DNA of 64,000 nt from JAAZBW01 sp035647855 (GCA_035647855.1 DASRMP010000063.1:1-64000); one strand, 5' to 3'. Numbered from the stretch's first letter, positions 9,008-19,022 are shown. A program made the numbers and translations. The notes: a model not told the origin generated them from the sequence alone.

Positions 9008-9331
9008 GGGCGCACGATCGTCACACCAGGGCGCACGATCGTCACACCCCTCCCAAACCCGCACCGCCGGGGCGCACGATCGTCACACGGGATTCTTGAG
9101 GGCGTGCGATCGTCACATCGGGGCGTGCGATCGTCACATCGGGGCGTGCGATCGTCACATCGGGGCGTGCGATCGTCACATCGGGGCGTGCGAACGTCAC
9201 ACGCAGAATGCTGAGGGCGCACGATCGTCACCATGGCGCAGTGACGTCACTGCGCCATCGTGACGGACGTGCGCCCTCCTGCGACGAACGTGCGCCCCGG
9301 TTTCGCCGATGTGACGATCGTGCGCCCCCAC
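9008..9331 (+). repeat. Repeat module 1, part A: inward-facing 16-bp units around a palindrome
   Basis: About nine units of the form GCGCACGATCGTCACA (variants GTGCGATCGTCACA and GCGAACGTCACA) lie in one orientation at 9010-9230. About three units of the reverse complement (GTGACGATCGTGCGCC) lie at 9259-9330. Units are spaced by about 20-21 bp or twice that, so they fall on one face of the helix. Each unit contains the 8-bp palindrome ACGATCGT or a variant. No open frame here has coding character. The same module recurs at 18.5 kb. Confidence 0.85.
9233..9258. repeat. 26-bp perfect palindrome at the centre of repeat module 1
   Basis: Perfect inverted repeat with half-arm ATGGCGCAGTGAC and no loop, centred on TGACGTCA. 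It sits exactly where the flanking 16-bp units switch orientation. It is identical to 18905-18930. Confidence 0.9.
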
Positions 9332-9389
9332 GCCGCGAACCCGGCCGGACACCGCCGCCAGGGGAAACTCGAACCCCATTCAGGACCGT

Positions 9390-9625
9390 CTGACGCGAGC
9401 TGGGGAACTTCAGACTCCGTCTGGGCGACGCGCTGGGGAACTTCAGACCCGGTCCGGCGGAAACTGGGGAACTTCAGACCCCATTCAGGACGATTTGGCG
9501 GGAGCTGGGGAACAACGCACCCCGTAGTCGAGGTCTGAAGTTCCCCAAGAAGCAGCCTCGGGGTAGCAGACGAGATGCCAAGTTCCCCAGCGACACCGCG
9601 CAAGCGACAAGACGAAGTCCGGAGT
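9390..9625 (+). repeat. Repeat module 1, part B: CTGGGGAACTTCAGAC units
   Basis: Three or four direct copies of CTGGGGAACTTCAGAC separated by GTCCGGCGGAAA-like sequence are followed by inverted copies (GTCTGAAGTTCCCCA, AAGTTCCCCAG). This is a second unit family with the same inverted layout. Positions 9626-9830, between it and the SNF2 gene, show no gene, hairpin or further repeat that I can support. Confidence 0.8.
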
Positions 9626-9830
9626 TCCCCAGCCACCCGATACCAGAACCCTGGACGACACGGATCTCACAGACAACACGCTCAATGGACAACAAGCAGA
9701 AAACGGAGCTCCCGGGAAAGCAGAAGCATCTTGGCCGTTGCATCACCGGAAGCTCCGTTGCCCCCACCCCAGACACGCCGACAACAACCCCTGAACCCTC
9801 AAGCAAAACCCCAAGTTGACGGCATTGGGC

Positions 9831-12800
9831 CTAGCCGGCCAGCAACTCGCGGATATCCCCGGCACTCAGCGGCGCCGAGAGTTCGCCGCCCTCGTCGATG
9901 ACCTTGTCGAACAGGTCCCGTTTGCGTTCCTGGAGGGCCAGCACCTTCTCCTCGATCGTGCCCTCCGCGACGAGTCGGTAGACCATCACGTTCTTGAGCT
10001 GGCCGATCCGGTGCGTCCGGTCCACCGCCTGCGCCTCGGCGGCGGGGTTCCACCACGGGTCCAGCACGAAGCAGTAGTCGGCCTCGGTGAGGTTGAGCCC
10101 GAATCCGCCCGCCTTGAGGCTGATCAGGAACACCGGAGCGGTTCCGGTTTTGAACTCGTTCACCCGCGCGGTCCGGTTGCGCGTCCGGCCGTCGAGATAC
10201 GCGTACTCGATCCCCGCCGCCTCGAGGCGGCGGCGCACCGTGGCGAGGAACCCGGTGAACTGGCTGAACACCAGCGCCCGGTGCCCACCGCCAATGACCT
10301 CCTCAAGGTGTTCGATGAACACGTCCGCCTTGGAAGAGCTGATCTGCGCGTAGCTCTCGTCCACCAGGCCGGCGTCGAGGCTGAGCTGCCGCAGCAAAGT
10401 GAGCGATCGCAGGATCGTGAACCGGTTCTTGTCCACGTCGTCGAGGAGGCTGAGCACTTTGTGCCGCTCCCGCTGGAGGTGCGTGTCATACACCCTCCGA
10501 TGCCGCGGGTTGAGCTGGACGTGGAGCACCTGCTCCTGCTTGGGCGGGAGATCCGTGGCCACCTGTTCCTTGGTGCGGCGGCGGATGAACGGCCGGATGC
10601 GGCGCCGCAACTGCGCGAGCCTCTCCGGGGCGTGGCCGCCCTCGATCGGCTTCTGGTAGTCCTCGGCGAACTTCTTCGGATCGGGGAACATTCCGGGCGC
10701 CACGATCGACAGCATCGACCACAGGTCCATGAGGCTGTTCTCCAGCGGAGTGCCGGTGATGGCGACCTTGAACGGCGCGGCGAGCCGCCGCGCGCACTGG
10801 TAGGCCTTGGTCCGGTGGTTCTTCACGAACTGTGCCTCGTCAAGGACGAGGCCGCTCCATTCGAGCCCGCGGTACGCCTGCTCATCGATGCGGAACAGCG
10901 CGTACGACGTCACGACGACGTCCGCGCCGCGGGCGTCCCCGGCCAACGGCCTCCCCGACTTCTTCTCGGTCTGCATCACGGTCGCGACCCGGAGTCCTGG
11001 CGCAAACTTCTCTGCCTCCGCCGCCCAGTTGCCAACCACCGACGTCGGCGCGACCACGAGGACCGGCGCCGTGAGCGTGCCGCGCTCCTTGGCGCGGAGG
11101 ATGGTTGCCAATACCTGCAGGGTCTTGCCGAGGCCCATGTCATCGGCAAGCACCCCGCCGAGCCCGTTGTCCCACAGGAGGCTGAGCCACCGGAACCCTT
11201 CCACCTGGTAACCGCGGAGCTCGGCACGCACGCCGCTCGGCACGGCGGGCGGTTCCGCGCCCTGCCCCGCGAGCAGCCCACCCACCGCCTCGCGCCACCG
11301 CTCGCTCTGCGACTCGACCACGCCCAGCGCCGCCAATTCCTCCCACAGGCCCGCCTGGTACCAACTCAGCCGGAGCCCACCGGGAGAGGCGCGGTCCTGC
11401 AGCTGGCGCGCCTCCTCGATGAGCCGGCGCAGCTGCTCCAGCTCGGGACGATCGAGGGGGAAGTAGGTGCCGGAGTCGAGCACGAGATCCGGCTCCCCGC
11501 GCGAGAGCGCGACGAACAGGCGCTCGAAGGGGACCTCCTCGCCGTCGAGGTCCACGGTCACGCCAAGGTCGAACCAGTCCGAACTGTCCGAGTCCGAGGC
11601 CGTCAGGCGGACCACCGGGGCCGCATCCGAGCGGCGATACTCCGCGGGCGTCCCGTTCACCTCGACGACGACGCCCTGCTCCCGCAGCCCGGGAAGGATG
11701 TCCTCGGTGAACACGGCGGTGGCGGTGCCGCGCAGCTTCGTGGTCGGAGCCGGGCCCGTTCGGCCGTTATCGGCCTGAAGTGATTGCGGGAGCCGGATCA
11801 GGCGCAGCAGCTCGCCCTCGGCGCGGCGGTCCCGTTCTGATTCCGCCCGGGCCCGCGAGTCAAGCGGCACGCGCCTGACCGCACCTCCCACCTCATAGTG
11901 GAACGCCCACTCGAGATCGAGTTCGTGGGCATCTCCGTAGGTCAGCATCACGGCGAGCTGCGGCGGTTTGATCTCCGGCAGCTCGACCGTTCCGTCCGAG
12001 GATCGCACGGTGATGGTCCGGGAGATCATCGGATAGTACTCGGCGAGGAACCGCCCCAGATCAGGGGCCGGGATCTCGAACTCTCCGGCGGAGAGCAGAT
12101 CGGCGCCCTGCCGGGGCAGCGGCCGGTCGAGAGGAGCGAGCACGAGGGCGGCGCCGTCGGGAGAACTGCCGTTCCCGTTGCCACCATCGCCGTTGCCGCC
12201 GAGGAAGAGAACCGCCCCATGCAACGGCTTACCCAGCAGCGCCACTGACTCCACCCTCTCGGTGGGGACGCCGGACGCCTCCAAGCGGGTCGTACCCCTG
12301 ACCCCTCCCTCGGCATGGGCCACCAGATCGAGCGAGACACTGGCCGGCGCCTCGGACAGCCGCACCCGACCGGTCCCCTTCCTGGCATCGACGAGCGCCA
12401 CTCCGGCATCGACCGCAGAGCGCAGCAGGGGCCACACGCTGGGGCCGAACTCATCGAGATACACAGGGGCATCCCGGTAGGTCTGACGGTTCGGCGGATG
12501 CGCCGCGTACAGGTTCCGCAGCGCCTCACGGTGCGCCTCCGAACACTCGAGACGCTGGTAGCCGAGGTCCTGCCAGGTCATACCGCCGCGGATCCAGGCC
12601 GCGCGCTTCCCGGGGATCACCGGCTGCAGGCTCACTCGCAGCGACTCCGACCGGCCGTAATACGCCCGTACCATCACCGGCTCGAACTGGAGCCCGATCG
12701 GAACGCCGTCGTAATCCGGCTCCTTCTCGATGAGGGGCGTCAGCAGACTCTCCCACGACGGCGCCGACGAGGCGGGCGGCTCAGCGAATTGCCACCGCGC

Positions 12801-13112
12801 AGCCACGAGCACGGCGGCCACATGTTTGCAGTCGATGGCCACCGGACACGTGCACCGCCCGGAACTGAGAGACCGGCCGGCCGCGTCACCAACCCGCACG
12901 AATGTCTGGTACGGCGCGGATTCGCTGCCCTGAACACTCGCGAGGAGGGCGCGCGCGGACGGGACCGACGTCTGGAGGGCGACACGCCCCGCTCGCGCGT
13001 ATGCCGTACCCCGCATGAACGCTGACTCGCCGACGGCTCTCTTGATGAGCTCATCTCCGGGCAGCTCCGCCCAGGTCTCCATCTCGGGAAGCGAATGGCG
13101 TCGGTTGGTCAC
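9831..13112 (-). CDS. SWIM zinc-finger SNF2/HepA-type helicase
   Basis: Superfamily 2 DNA translocase of 1093 residues. The N-terminus has a SWIM zinc-finger pattern (CTCPVAIDCKHVAAVLVAA). The C-terminal half holds the ATPase: GVLADDMGLGKTLQVLATIL (motif I), LVLDEAQFVKNHRTKAY (DEAQ box), FKVAITGTPLENSLMDLWS (motif III) and the helicase C-lobe (YLDGRTRNRTARVNEF, LISLKAGGFGLNLTEADYCF, QAVDRTHRIGQ). These proteins remodel protein-DNA or nucleic-acid complexes; the target here is unknown. The start is placed at GTG 13112; ATG 13082 is possible and neither has a clear ribosome site. It lies between the two repeat modules and near Wadjet, but a defence role is only conjecture. Confidence 0.9.
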   Translation of the reverse strand: MTNRRHSLPEMETWAELPGDELIKRAVGESAFMRGTAYARAGRVALQTSVPSARALLASVQGSESAPYQTFVRVGDAAGRSLSSGRCTCPVAIDCKHVAAVLVAARWQFAEPPASSAPSWESLLTPLIEKEPDYDGVPIGLQFEPVMVRAYYGRSESLRVSLQPVIPGKRAAWIRGGMTWQDLGYQRLECSEAHREALRNLYAAHPPNRQTYRDAPVYLDEFGPSVWPLLRSAVDAGVALVDARKGTGRVRLSEAPASVSLDLVAHAEGGVRGTTRLEASGVPTERVESVALLGKPLHGAVLFLGGNGDGGNGNGSSPDGAALVLAPLDRPLPRQGADLLSAGEFEIPAPDLGRFLAEYYPMISRTITVRSSDGTVELPEIKPPQLAVMLTYGDAHELDLEWAFHYEVGGAVRRVPLDSRARAESERDRRAEGELLRLIRLPQSLQADNGRTGPAPTTKLRGTATAVFTEDILPGLREQGVVVEVNGTPAEYRRSDAAPVVRLTASDSDSSDWFDLGVTVDLDGEEVPFERLFVALSRGEPDLVLDSGTYFPLDRPELEQLRRLIEEARQLQDRASPGGLRLSWYQAGLWEELAALGVVESQSERWREAVGGLLAGQGAEPPAVPSGVRAELRGYQVEGFRWLSLLWDNGLGGVLADDMGLGKTLQVLATILRAKERGTLTAPVLVVAPTSVVGNWAAEAEKFAPGLRVATVMQTEKKSGRPLAGDARGADVVVTSYALFRIDEQAYRGLEWSGLVLDEAQFVKNHRTKAYQCARRLAAPFKVAITGTPLENSLMDLWSMLSIVAPGMFPDPKKFAEDYQKPIEGGHAPERLAQLRRRIRPFIRRRTKEQVATDLPPKQEQVLHVQLNPRHRRVYDTHLQRERHKVLSLLDDVDKNRFTILRSLTLLRQLSLDAGLVDESYAQISSSKADVFIEHLEEVIGGGHRALVFSQFTGFLATVRRRLEAAGIEYAYLDGRTRNRTARVNEFKTGTAPVFLISLKAGGFGLNLTEADYCFVLDPWWNPAAEAQAVDRTHRIGQLKNVMVYRLVAEGTIEEKVLALQERKRDLFDKVIDEGGELSAPLSAGDIRELLAG

Positions 13113-13186
13113 GCTCCAAACAATAGGTCAGAGCACTGACAACAACCCCGTGCGTCCAGGCGAGCCCGGCGAGGCGTAGTTCCTCG

Positions 13187-16100
13187 TCATCGGGAAACCC
13201 CGAGTCGTGCGAGCAAATGGCCCACCTCCGGCTCCCCGAGTTCGGCTTCCAGCGCGCGGTCGAGCGCCGCCTGCGACGACGGCGCAAGCACCCAGCCGAG
13301 CGGCGCAGTCAGTCCGGGGTCGTTGGCCCGAGGCCGAATCACCACGACCCTGCTGCCGCCCAGCGCCTCCCCCGGCACAGCCAGATCCGCCTCCGCTGCC
13401 TCCGGCCCAGCGAGCCGCGGTTCCAACCACTCCGTCATTCCGGGCAGCGCCCCAGAGAACCGTATGTCAGCGGCCTGCAGCAATGCCGTCTCCCCCACTG
13501 CCACCTGCCCGGCACGCTGCACGACGCTCGAGATAGGTGCCGCCAACTCCCGCGGCCGGTTCGTGTTGGGAACGTCATCACCCTTCTCGAACCCGTTCGG
13601 CAAATACACCAGCCACGGCTCGATCAGCACCCCGCCCCCGCCGCCACCCTCGTCGGCACCAGCACCAGCACCAGCACCAGCACCATCACCGTCACCTTCA
13701 CGAGCGCCAACGACGCCGGCGTTGTGCGCCGCCACCTCGGCCTCGATACCGTCCCACACCTGGAGCAGTCCGAGCAGCGCGGTGTTGTCGTAGAACCCGC
13801 CGTCCGCCAGGTACAGCACTTCGGGGACCACCTCGGGTGCCGGGCCCCGCCGCACCGCCCCAGACGGCGAGACGTAGGGGAACCGCGCCGAGAGCAACGC
13901 CCCCGTCACGGCAGGAAGATCGGCGGGAACCGGCCCGGCGTCGTCGTCGACCGTTCGAGGATCAACGAGACCCAACCGCAGATCGTGGGCCGCGGTCAGC
14001 ACGTACGACGGGTCCGCGTCCCGCGCCGCACACCCGTTGCCATCCGGCACGGTGCCGGCCCAGGTGGTGGTGAAGGCGCGGCACCCGTCGTTGATGGAGG
14101 CGGCGCCGAGCAGAACCCCGGGCCACCCGCCGCCATCGCCCGCACCATCGCCCGCGCCGGCGCTCCAAGCTTCCCCCAACCGAGCCGAGGCCACCGGCCG
14201 CCCCGGATCCCCCGAACCGTCAACAGTGAACACCGGCGCATCCTCCATCCACGCCCGCTCGTGGACCTCGGCGCGGTCGTGCCACAGGTCGCTCGCGGGG
14301 AACAGCGCCTGCGGGAAGTCGCGGAAGAACAGGGCCGCGATATTGGCGGCGAGCGCCCGGTCCTGCGCCATCGCCTGCACGTGACCCAGCGCCGCATCGT
14401 CCGGCACCGTGAGGAGCCGCACCGCACCGCCCACCGAACCCCCGGACGCCCCCGCAAAGGCGAACACGTTCGACGCGCACGCCGCCGAAGGAACCACGCC
14501 TGCAGCGGGACTGAACAGCGCGTCCATCGCGGCGGCAGTCCAGTACGCCGCGCGGATGCCGCCGCCCGGTCCGGCCACGAGGATCAGCGGCGTGACCTCG
14601 CGCCCGTCGATCTGCGTGGTGCATCGGGAGGAGTCGCCTCCGGGACCCGACGCGTCCCCGGTGTGCGCGGCGATCCACGCGGTGATCGTCGCGTCCATGG
14701 TGGGGGAATCGGCGGCGTCGCGCGGCTGGGTGCGGGCGTCGTGGTAGCCCGCCGGCCCTCCCACCAGCGACGATACGAGCCACACCGCCACCAGATAACC
14801 GATCCACGACAGCTGGCCGTTACGCACGCGCAGATGCTGCAGCGCCGCCCACGGCGGCGTCCGCAACGACGCCTGCGTCAGCACGGCCGAGAAGAGCGCC
14901 GCGAAACCGAACGCCACCACGATCACCCCCGTGGTCGAGAGCGCGGGCGCCACCCGTCCCGGAGAGACCGCGAGCGCGATCGGCACGGCCGCCAGCGCGA
15001 ACATCCCCACCCCGGCGGCAAGGGCCGCGTTGGCCCGTCCCCTTCGCGTCCATTCCACGACGACGTCGGTCATCCCGCGTACCGCGGCGACGGCGGCCAT
15101 CGCCCAACCCACGTGGCGCACAGCCCATCGCCCGGCCTCGACCGCAACCGGCGTCAGCACCGCCCCACAGAGACTGACCACGAGAAGCGCCGGATAGAGA
15201 TCGGCGGTCTCGGACGAACCGATCCCCAGCAGCGCGGGAGGCAGCGCCGCGCGGGTCAGACCCAGGGATGCGGCGATCACCACCGTCGCCGCCAGGGATG
15301 CCGCGACCACGCCCCTCCGCCGCACACTGAACGCCGGTGCGAGGGCCAGGGGCTCGAGCTCGAAGAGTGCCGCGCCGACCGGGGCGTTCCCTGATCGAGT
15401 CGCCGACCACCGGGCGAGTCCCGCCAAGGCGACGACGGCGAGCGGCACCGCCACCCAGGCCCAGGCGGCTGCCTTGTGGTCATCGCGGACGATCAGGGTG
15501 ACGGCGATGACCGCAGTCGGAAGGATGCCGGCCAAGACCGGCCACCACCACGACATCCGCGGCCCGAACTGCGGAGGCGGGTGTGCAGGCTGCGCCGTTG
15601 CGATCCACGCGGCGAGCCATGCCGCCCCCGCAAGCAGGAGGGGCGCAAGGAGGAACAGGATTCCCGCTGCGAGTTCGCCCGCACCGCTGACGCCGTGAAG
15701 CCGTTCGACGCCGGCACGGAGGATGTCCGGGAGCTGGGTCAGCGCGCTCCCGCCGGGCAGCGCCATCAGGACCACGAATGCCACCACGAGCACCACGATC
15801 GGCACGATCCGGACCCACGGCGAGAGGGCCGCCCGTTCCTCCGGTTGGAAGCGCCCATTGGCGTTCGCGGCGCGCAGCATCCCCCAGAGGCGGAGCAGGA
15901 CCACCACGGCGATCAACCCGAGACTCAGCCACTTGACCGCACTCGCCGCGCTGATGAGGTTCAGGAGAATCACGTTCCGATAGGCGCGAGCAAGGGTGAC
16001 CACCAGCGCGAGGAGCGTCTCGGTCAGGTCCGCCACAAGGTACACGATGGTCAGCGACCAGGCGTCCGGTCTCGGCAACAGGCGCGATGCAAGGGCGCGC

Positions 16101-16612
16101 CACCGCGGCAGAAGCCCGCTCAACCACGAGACGCGGAGGCCGGCGGCGCCGTCGTCGTCGGGACTCGTTGGTGGAGCGAGGCGAGAGGGCAGGCCAAGGC
16201 GGACCAACAATACGAACAACAGGCGGGCCAAGGCGACAGCAAAGACGACGTCGATCAGGATGTGCCAGAGGAGGAGGCTTTGGACAAGTTCGGCGTCGGG
16301 GCCGACGGTGACCGCGAAGGCGGCGGCGAGTTCGTCCCGGGTCCAGAGAAGATCGAGCGGAAGATCGAACTTCGGAAGGGTGAAGGGATCCGGTGAGAAG
16401 CCGGCCACGCTCCCAGTGGTGGCGCCGGGGAGGCGGGCGAGAACGTCCGGCGGGAAGCCTGCCGCTGCCGCTGCCGCTGAGGTGGGTTCGGGGAGGCGGG
16501 CGAGGCCGAGGAGGCGCGTGATCTCGCCGAATGCGATGAACGCGAACGCGGCAAACCCGGCCGAGACTTCGGTCAGCACCCGCGACCACGGCACCACTCC
16601 CGGACGGTCCAT
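13187..16612 (-). CDS. Many-pass membrane protein with patatin-like lipase domain
   Basis: Protein of about 1141 residues starting at ATG 16612 (MDRPGVVPWSRVLTEVSAGF). The frame is open another 471 codons upstream, but that part is antisense to the AarF kinase gene and not coding-like. The first 640 residues hold about twelve hydrophobic segments (for example LLWHILIDVVFAVALARLLF, ILFLLAPLLLAGAAWLAAWI). The cytosolic or periplasmic C-terminal part carries patatin hallmarks in order: oxyanion-loop GPGGGIRAAYW (near 680), nucleophile elbow FAGASGGSVGG (GxSxG, near 720) and catalytic Asp in YLADGGFYDNTALLG (near 935). A GAGAGAGA run reflects a GTGCTG-type microsatellite near 13670. It probably hydrolyses membrane lipids; the substrate is unknown. 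It is transcribed away from the AarF gene. Confidence 0.82.
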   Translation of the reverse strand: MDRPGVVPWSRVLTEVSAGFAAFAFIAFGEITRLLGLARLPEPTSAAAAAAGFPPDVLARLPGATTGSVAGFSPDPFTLPKFDLPLDLLWTRDELAAAFAVTVGPDAELVQSLLLWHILIDVVFAVALARLLFVLLVRLGLPSRLAPPTSPDDDGAAGLRVSWLSGLLPRWRALASRLLPRPDAWSLTIVYLVADLTETLLALVVTLARAYRNVILLNLISAASAVKWLSLGLIAVVVLLRLWGMLRAANANGRFQPEERAALSPWVRIVPIVVLVVAFVVLMALPGGSALTQLPDILRAGVERLHGVSGAGELAAGILFLLAPLLLAGAAWLAAWIATAQPAHPPPQFGPRMSWWWPVLAGILPTAVIAVTLIVRDDHKAAAWAWVAVPLAVVALAGLARWSATRSGNAPVGAALFELEPLALAPAFSVRRRGVVAASLAATVVIAASLGLTRAALPPALLGIGSSETADLYPALLVVSLCGAVLTPVAVEAGRWAVRHVGWAMAAVAAVRGMTDVVVEWTRRGRANAALAAGVGMFALAAVPIALAVSPGRVAPALSTTGVIVVAFGFAALFSAVLTQASLRTPPWAALQHLRVRNGQLSWIGYLVAVWLVSSLVGGPAGYHDARTQPRDAADSPTMDATITAWIAAHTGDASGPGGDSSRCTTQIDGREVTPLILVAGPGGGIRAAYWTAAAMDALFSPAAGVVPSAACASNVFAFAGASGGSVGGAVRLLTVPDDAALGHVQAMAQDRALAANIAALFFRDFPQALFPASDLWHDRAEVHERAWMEDAPVFTVDGSGDPGRPVASARLGEAWSAGAGDGAGDGGGWPGVLLGAASINDGCRAFTTTWAGTVPDGNGCAARDADPSYVLTAAHDLRLGLVDPRTVDDDAGPVPADLPAVTGALLSARFPYVSPSGAVRRGPAPEVVPEVLYLADGGFYDNTALLGLLQVWDGIEAEVAAHNAGVVGAREGDGDGAGAGAGAGADEGGGGGGVLIEPWLVYLPNGFEKGDDVPNTNRPRELAAPISSVVQRAGQVAVGETALLQAADIRFSGALPGMTEWLEPRLAGPEAAEADLAVPGEALGGSRVVVIRPRANDPGLTAPLGWVLAPSSQAALDRALEAELGEPEVGHLLARLGVSR

Positions 16613-16786
16613 GTCCTCCCCCGTTCCGACGACGGGTGCGGGCGGCGGTCGAACTGCCCGCGGGCTGCCCGCGAACTGCCCGCGTTCCTGAACCGTAGTC
16701 CGGGAGCGCGGGCTTGGGAAGAACGCGGCTGCGTTTGGGGAAAACGCGACCGGTGCCGGGACCGAAGCGCGGAGGCCGCGGTTAGC

Positions 16787-18451
16787 GTGAGAAGTATGGT
16801 CGGCCACATCCAGCGCTATCGCGAGATCGCACGCGTCCTCACCCGCAACGGGCTCTACGCCACGGCGATTCAGGCCGGACTGGGCCGGTGGCTGCCGGTC
16901 GCGCCAGAGGACATCGACCGCGACGGCGACGAGGACGTCCGGCCCGAACTGCTGGTCAAGACCTTCGAGGAGCTCGGGACCACGTTCGTGAAGCTGGGTC
17001 AGCTGTTCTCCACGAGGCCGGACGTCATCCCGGAGAACTACTGCAACGCCTTCGCCAAGCTGACGGACTCCAACATCCCCGTGCCCTTCGAGGAGATGGC
17101 GAAGGTGGTGCACGAAGACTTCGGGGCCACGGTTGACGAGCTCTACGCCTGGTTCGACCGTGACCCGATCGCCACGGCCTCGATCGGTCAGGCCCACCGC
17201 GCACGGCTGCACGATGGACGCGACGTCGTCGTGAAGATCCGCAAGCCGGGCGTGGTGGAGGAGGTCAACGGCGATCTGGAGATCCTGCGCAACCTCGCCG
17301 GGCGCCTGGCCCGCAGCTCCCAGGAACTCTCCGATATGGACTTCCCCGGCTTGGTGGAGGAATTCGCCGACTCCCTGCGCGCCGAACTCGACTACCTCTC
17401 CGAGGCACGCGCGTGCGAGGAGATCGGCGAGAACTTCCGGGATACCGCCGGGGTCCACATTCCGTGGATCGACTGGGACACCACCACTCCCGCGGTGCTG
17501 ACGATGGAGGAGTTGTCCGGCATCCGGATCGACGACGTGCAGGCGCTGGACGCGGCAAGCATCGACCGGCCGGACCTCGCCAACCGGGCCGTCTCGGTGC
17601 TCCTCCGGATGGTGTTCGAGGATGGGGTCTTCCATGCGGACCCGCACGCCGGCAATCTCTTCGTCGAGGACGACGGCACGATCGGTCTCATCGATTTCGG
17701 GTCGGTCGGACGGATCGGCCCGACCATGCGCCGCCAGTTCGCCCGGATGATCATGGCGCTCGTCCAGCAGGACGCCGACCAAATGGTAAGCGCCCTCGTG
17801 GAGATCGCGCCGCCGCGCGGCACCCTGGACCGGCGCCGGCTCCGCAGCGATGTCGCCCGGATCACCGACCTGCTTGACGGCCGGGCGCTGGCCGACATCC
17901 ACGTGGACCGGATCAGCAACCAAGTCTTCACGATCGTCCGCCGCCACCGGCTCTCGCTTCCGCCGGAAATCGTCCAGCTCCTCCGGATGCTGATCATCGC
18001 CGACGGCCTCGGGCGCAAGCTGCACCCCACCTTCGACATAACCTCCGCGCTCAATCCATACGCAGCCAAGCTGATCGAGGAGAAGCTGAGCCCCCGGCAG
18101 GTGGCCGAGCGTGTGCGCAGCGCCACGATCTCCGCCGCCGAACTTGGCATCGACCTCCCTGGCTACGCGCGGAAGCTGATGGAGCGGCTCGACGGCGGCG
18201 GCGTGGAGGTCAGCATCCGAGCGGGCGAGTTGGAGCCGCTGGTGGGGCGTCTGGAGCGCACCGGCGACAGGGTCGTGGCTGCCATGGTTGTGGCGGCGAT
18301 GATCACCGGCGGCACCAACGTGCTGGTCGCCTACAAGGACCGGCTGGGTCGTTTCGCGGGCCCGCTGGTCGCCGCCGGCGGCGCGGCACTGACGGGAGGC
18401 AGCGCCTACCTGGCCTGGACCGGGCGCCCTGGGCAGAACCGGTCCCGCTGA
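16787..18451 (+). CDS. ABC1/AarF/UbiB-family atypical kinase
   Basis: Membrane-associated atypical protein kinase-like ATPase of 554 residues. Family motifs are FVKLGQLFSTRPDVIP (KxGQ loop), DPIATASIGQAHRARL (Ala-rich nucleotide loop), VVVKIRKPGV (catalytic lysine region), HADPHAGNLF and LIDFGSVGRIG (DFG-like). Two hydrophobic stretches close to the C-terminus (VVAAMVVAAMITGGTNVLVA and LVAAGGAALTGGSAYLAW) are likely membrane anchors. I use GTG 16787, which has a GGAGG site 11 nt upstream; ATG 16796 is the alternative. UbiB/AarF relatives support isoprenoid-quinone or lipid metabolism. It is divergent from the patatin gene, with a 174-bp shared intergenic region. Confidence 0.9.
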   Translation: MRSMVGHIQRYREIARVLTRNGLYATAIQAGLGRWLPVAPEDIDRDGDEDVRPELLVKTFEELGTTFVKLGQLFSTRPDVIPENYCNAFAKLTDSNIPVPFEEMAKVVHEDFGATVDELYAWFDRDPIATASIGQAHRARLHDGRDVVVKIRKPGVVEEVNGDLEILRNLAGRLARSSQELSDMDFPGLVEEFADSLRAELDYLSEARACEEIGENFRDTAGVHIPWIDWDTTTPAVLTMEELSGIRIDDVQALDAASIDRPDLANRAVSVLLRMVFEDGVFHADPHAGNLFVEDDGTIGLIDFGSVGRIGPTMRRQFARMIMALVQQDADQMVSALVEIAPPRGTLDRRRLRSDVARITDLLDGRALADIHVDRISNQVFTIVRRHRLSLPPEIVQLLRMLIIADGLGRKLHPTFDITSALNPYAAKLIEEKLSPRQVAERVRSATISAAELGIDLPGYARKLMERLDGGGVEVSIRAGELEPLVGRLERTGDRVVAAMVVAAMITGGTNVLVAYKDRLGRFAGPLVAAGGAALTGGSAYLAWTGRPGQNRSR

Positions 18452-18535
18452 GTCCGATCCGGCGCAGGTGGCCCTGTGCGCAGCCCGCCATCTTCGGCGA
18501 GAGACGCCGCTGTGGACTTTCGCTGTCCTGACTCA

Positions 18536-19022
18536 TGGCGCACGAACGTCACGCCCTTCCCGAGCCCGCGCCGCCGCGGCGCACGAACGTCACACCATGG
18601 CGCGCGAACGTCACACCATGGCGCACGAACGTCACACCCCTCCCGAACCCGCGCCGCCGTGGCGCGCAAACGTCACACCCCTCCCAAACCCACGCCACCG
18701 TGGCGCACGAACGTCACACCCCTCCCAAACCCACGCCACCGTGGCGCACGAACGTCACAAGATGGCGCGCGTTCGTCACGGCATGGCGCACGATCGTCAC
18801 ACGGGATTCTTGAGGGCGTGCGATCGTCACATCGGGGCGTGCGATCGTCACGGCATGGCGCACGATCGTCACACGCAGAATGCTGAGGGCGCACGATCGT
18901 CACCATGGCGCAGTGACGTCACTGCGCCATCGTGACGGACGTGCGCCCTCCTGTGACGAACGTGCGCCCCGATTTCGCCAACGTGACGATCGTGCGCCCT
19001 CACGTGACGAACGTGCGCCCCC
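18536..19022 (+). repeat. Repeat module 2, part A (paralogue of 9008-9331)
   Basis: About thirteen units of GCGCACGAACGTCACA or GCGCACGATCGTCACA run in one orientation from 18536 to 18903. About four inverted units (GTGACGAACGTGCGCC) follow to 19022. Unit starts are about 20 or 41 bp apart; the longer gaps contain a repeated CCCTCCCAAACCCACGCC spacer. The junction region around the palindrome matches module 1 almost base for base. No coding character. Confidence 0.85.
18905..18930. repeat. 26-bp perfect palindrome at the centre of repeat module 2
   Basis: Identical to 9233-9258 (half-arm ATGGCGCAGTGAC) and again located where unit orientation flips. Confidence 0.9.

Noticed and set aside
8959..9240. 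Extension of JetA by about 90 residues of DDRTPRCDDRTP repeats
   Set aside because: Comes from the intergenic repeat units; a good ribosome site supports the start at 8958.
9008..9331. CRISPR-like array at the 9.0-kb repeats
   Set aside because: Units are 16 bp, intervening sequences repeat as well, and orientation flips at a palindrome; no cas genes nearby.
9831..13112. SNF2 helicase as part of a DISARM-type defence system
   Set aside because: No methyltransferase, DrmB-like or phospholipase-D partner is present; domain order fits SWIM/HepA helicases.
16613..18025. N-terminal extension of the patatin protein by 471 codons on the minus strand
   Set aside because: It lies exactly antisense to the AarF kinase gene, whose motifs are unambiguous; the extension is His/Asp/Arg-rich without domains.
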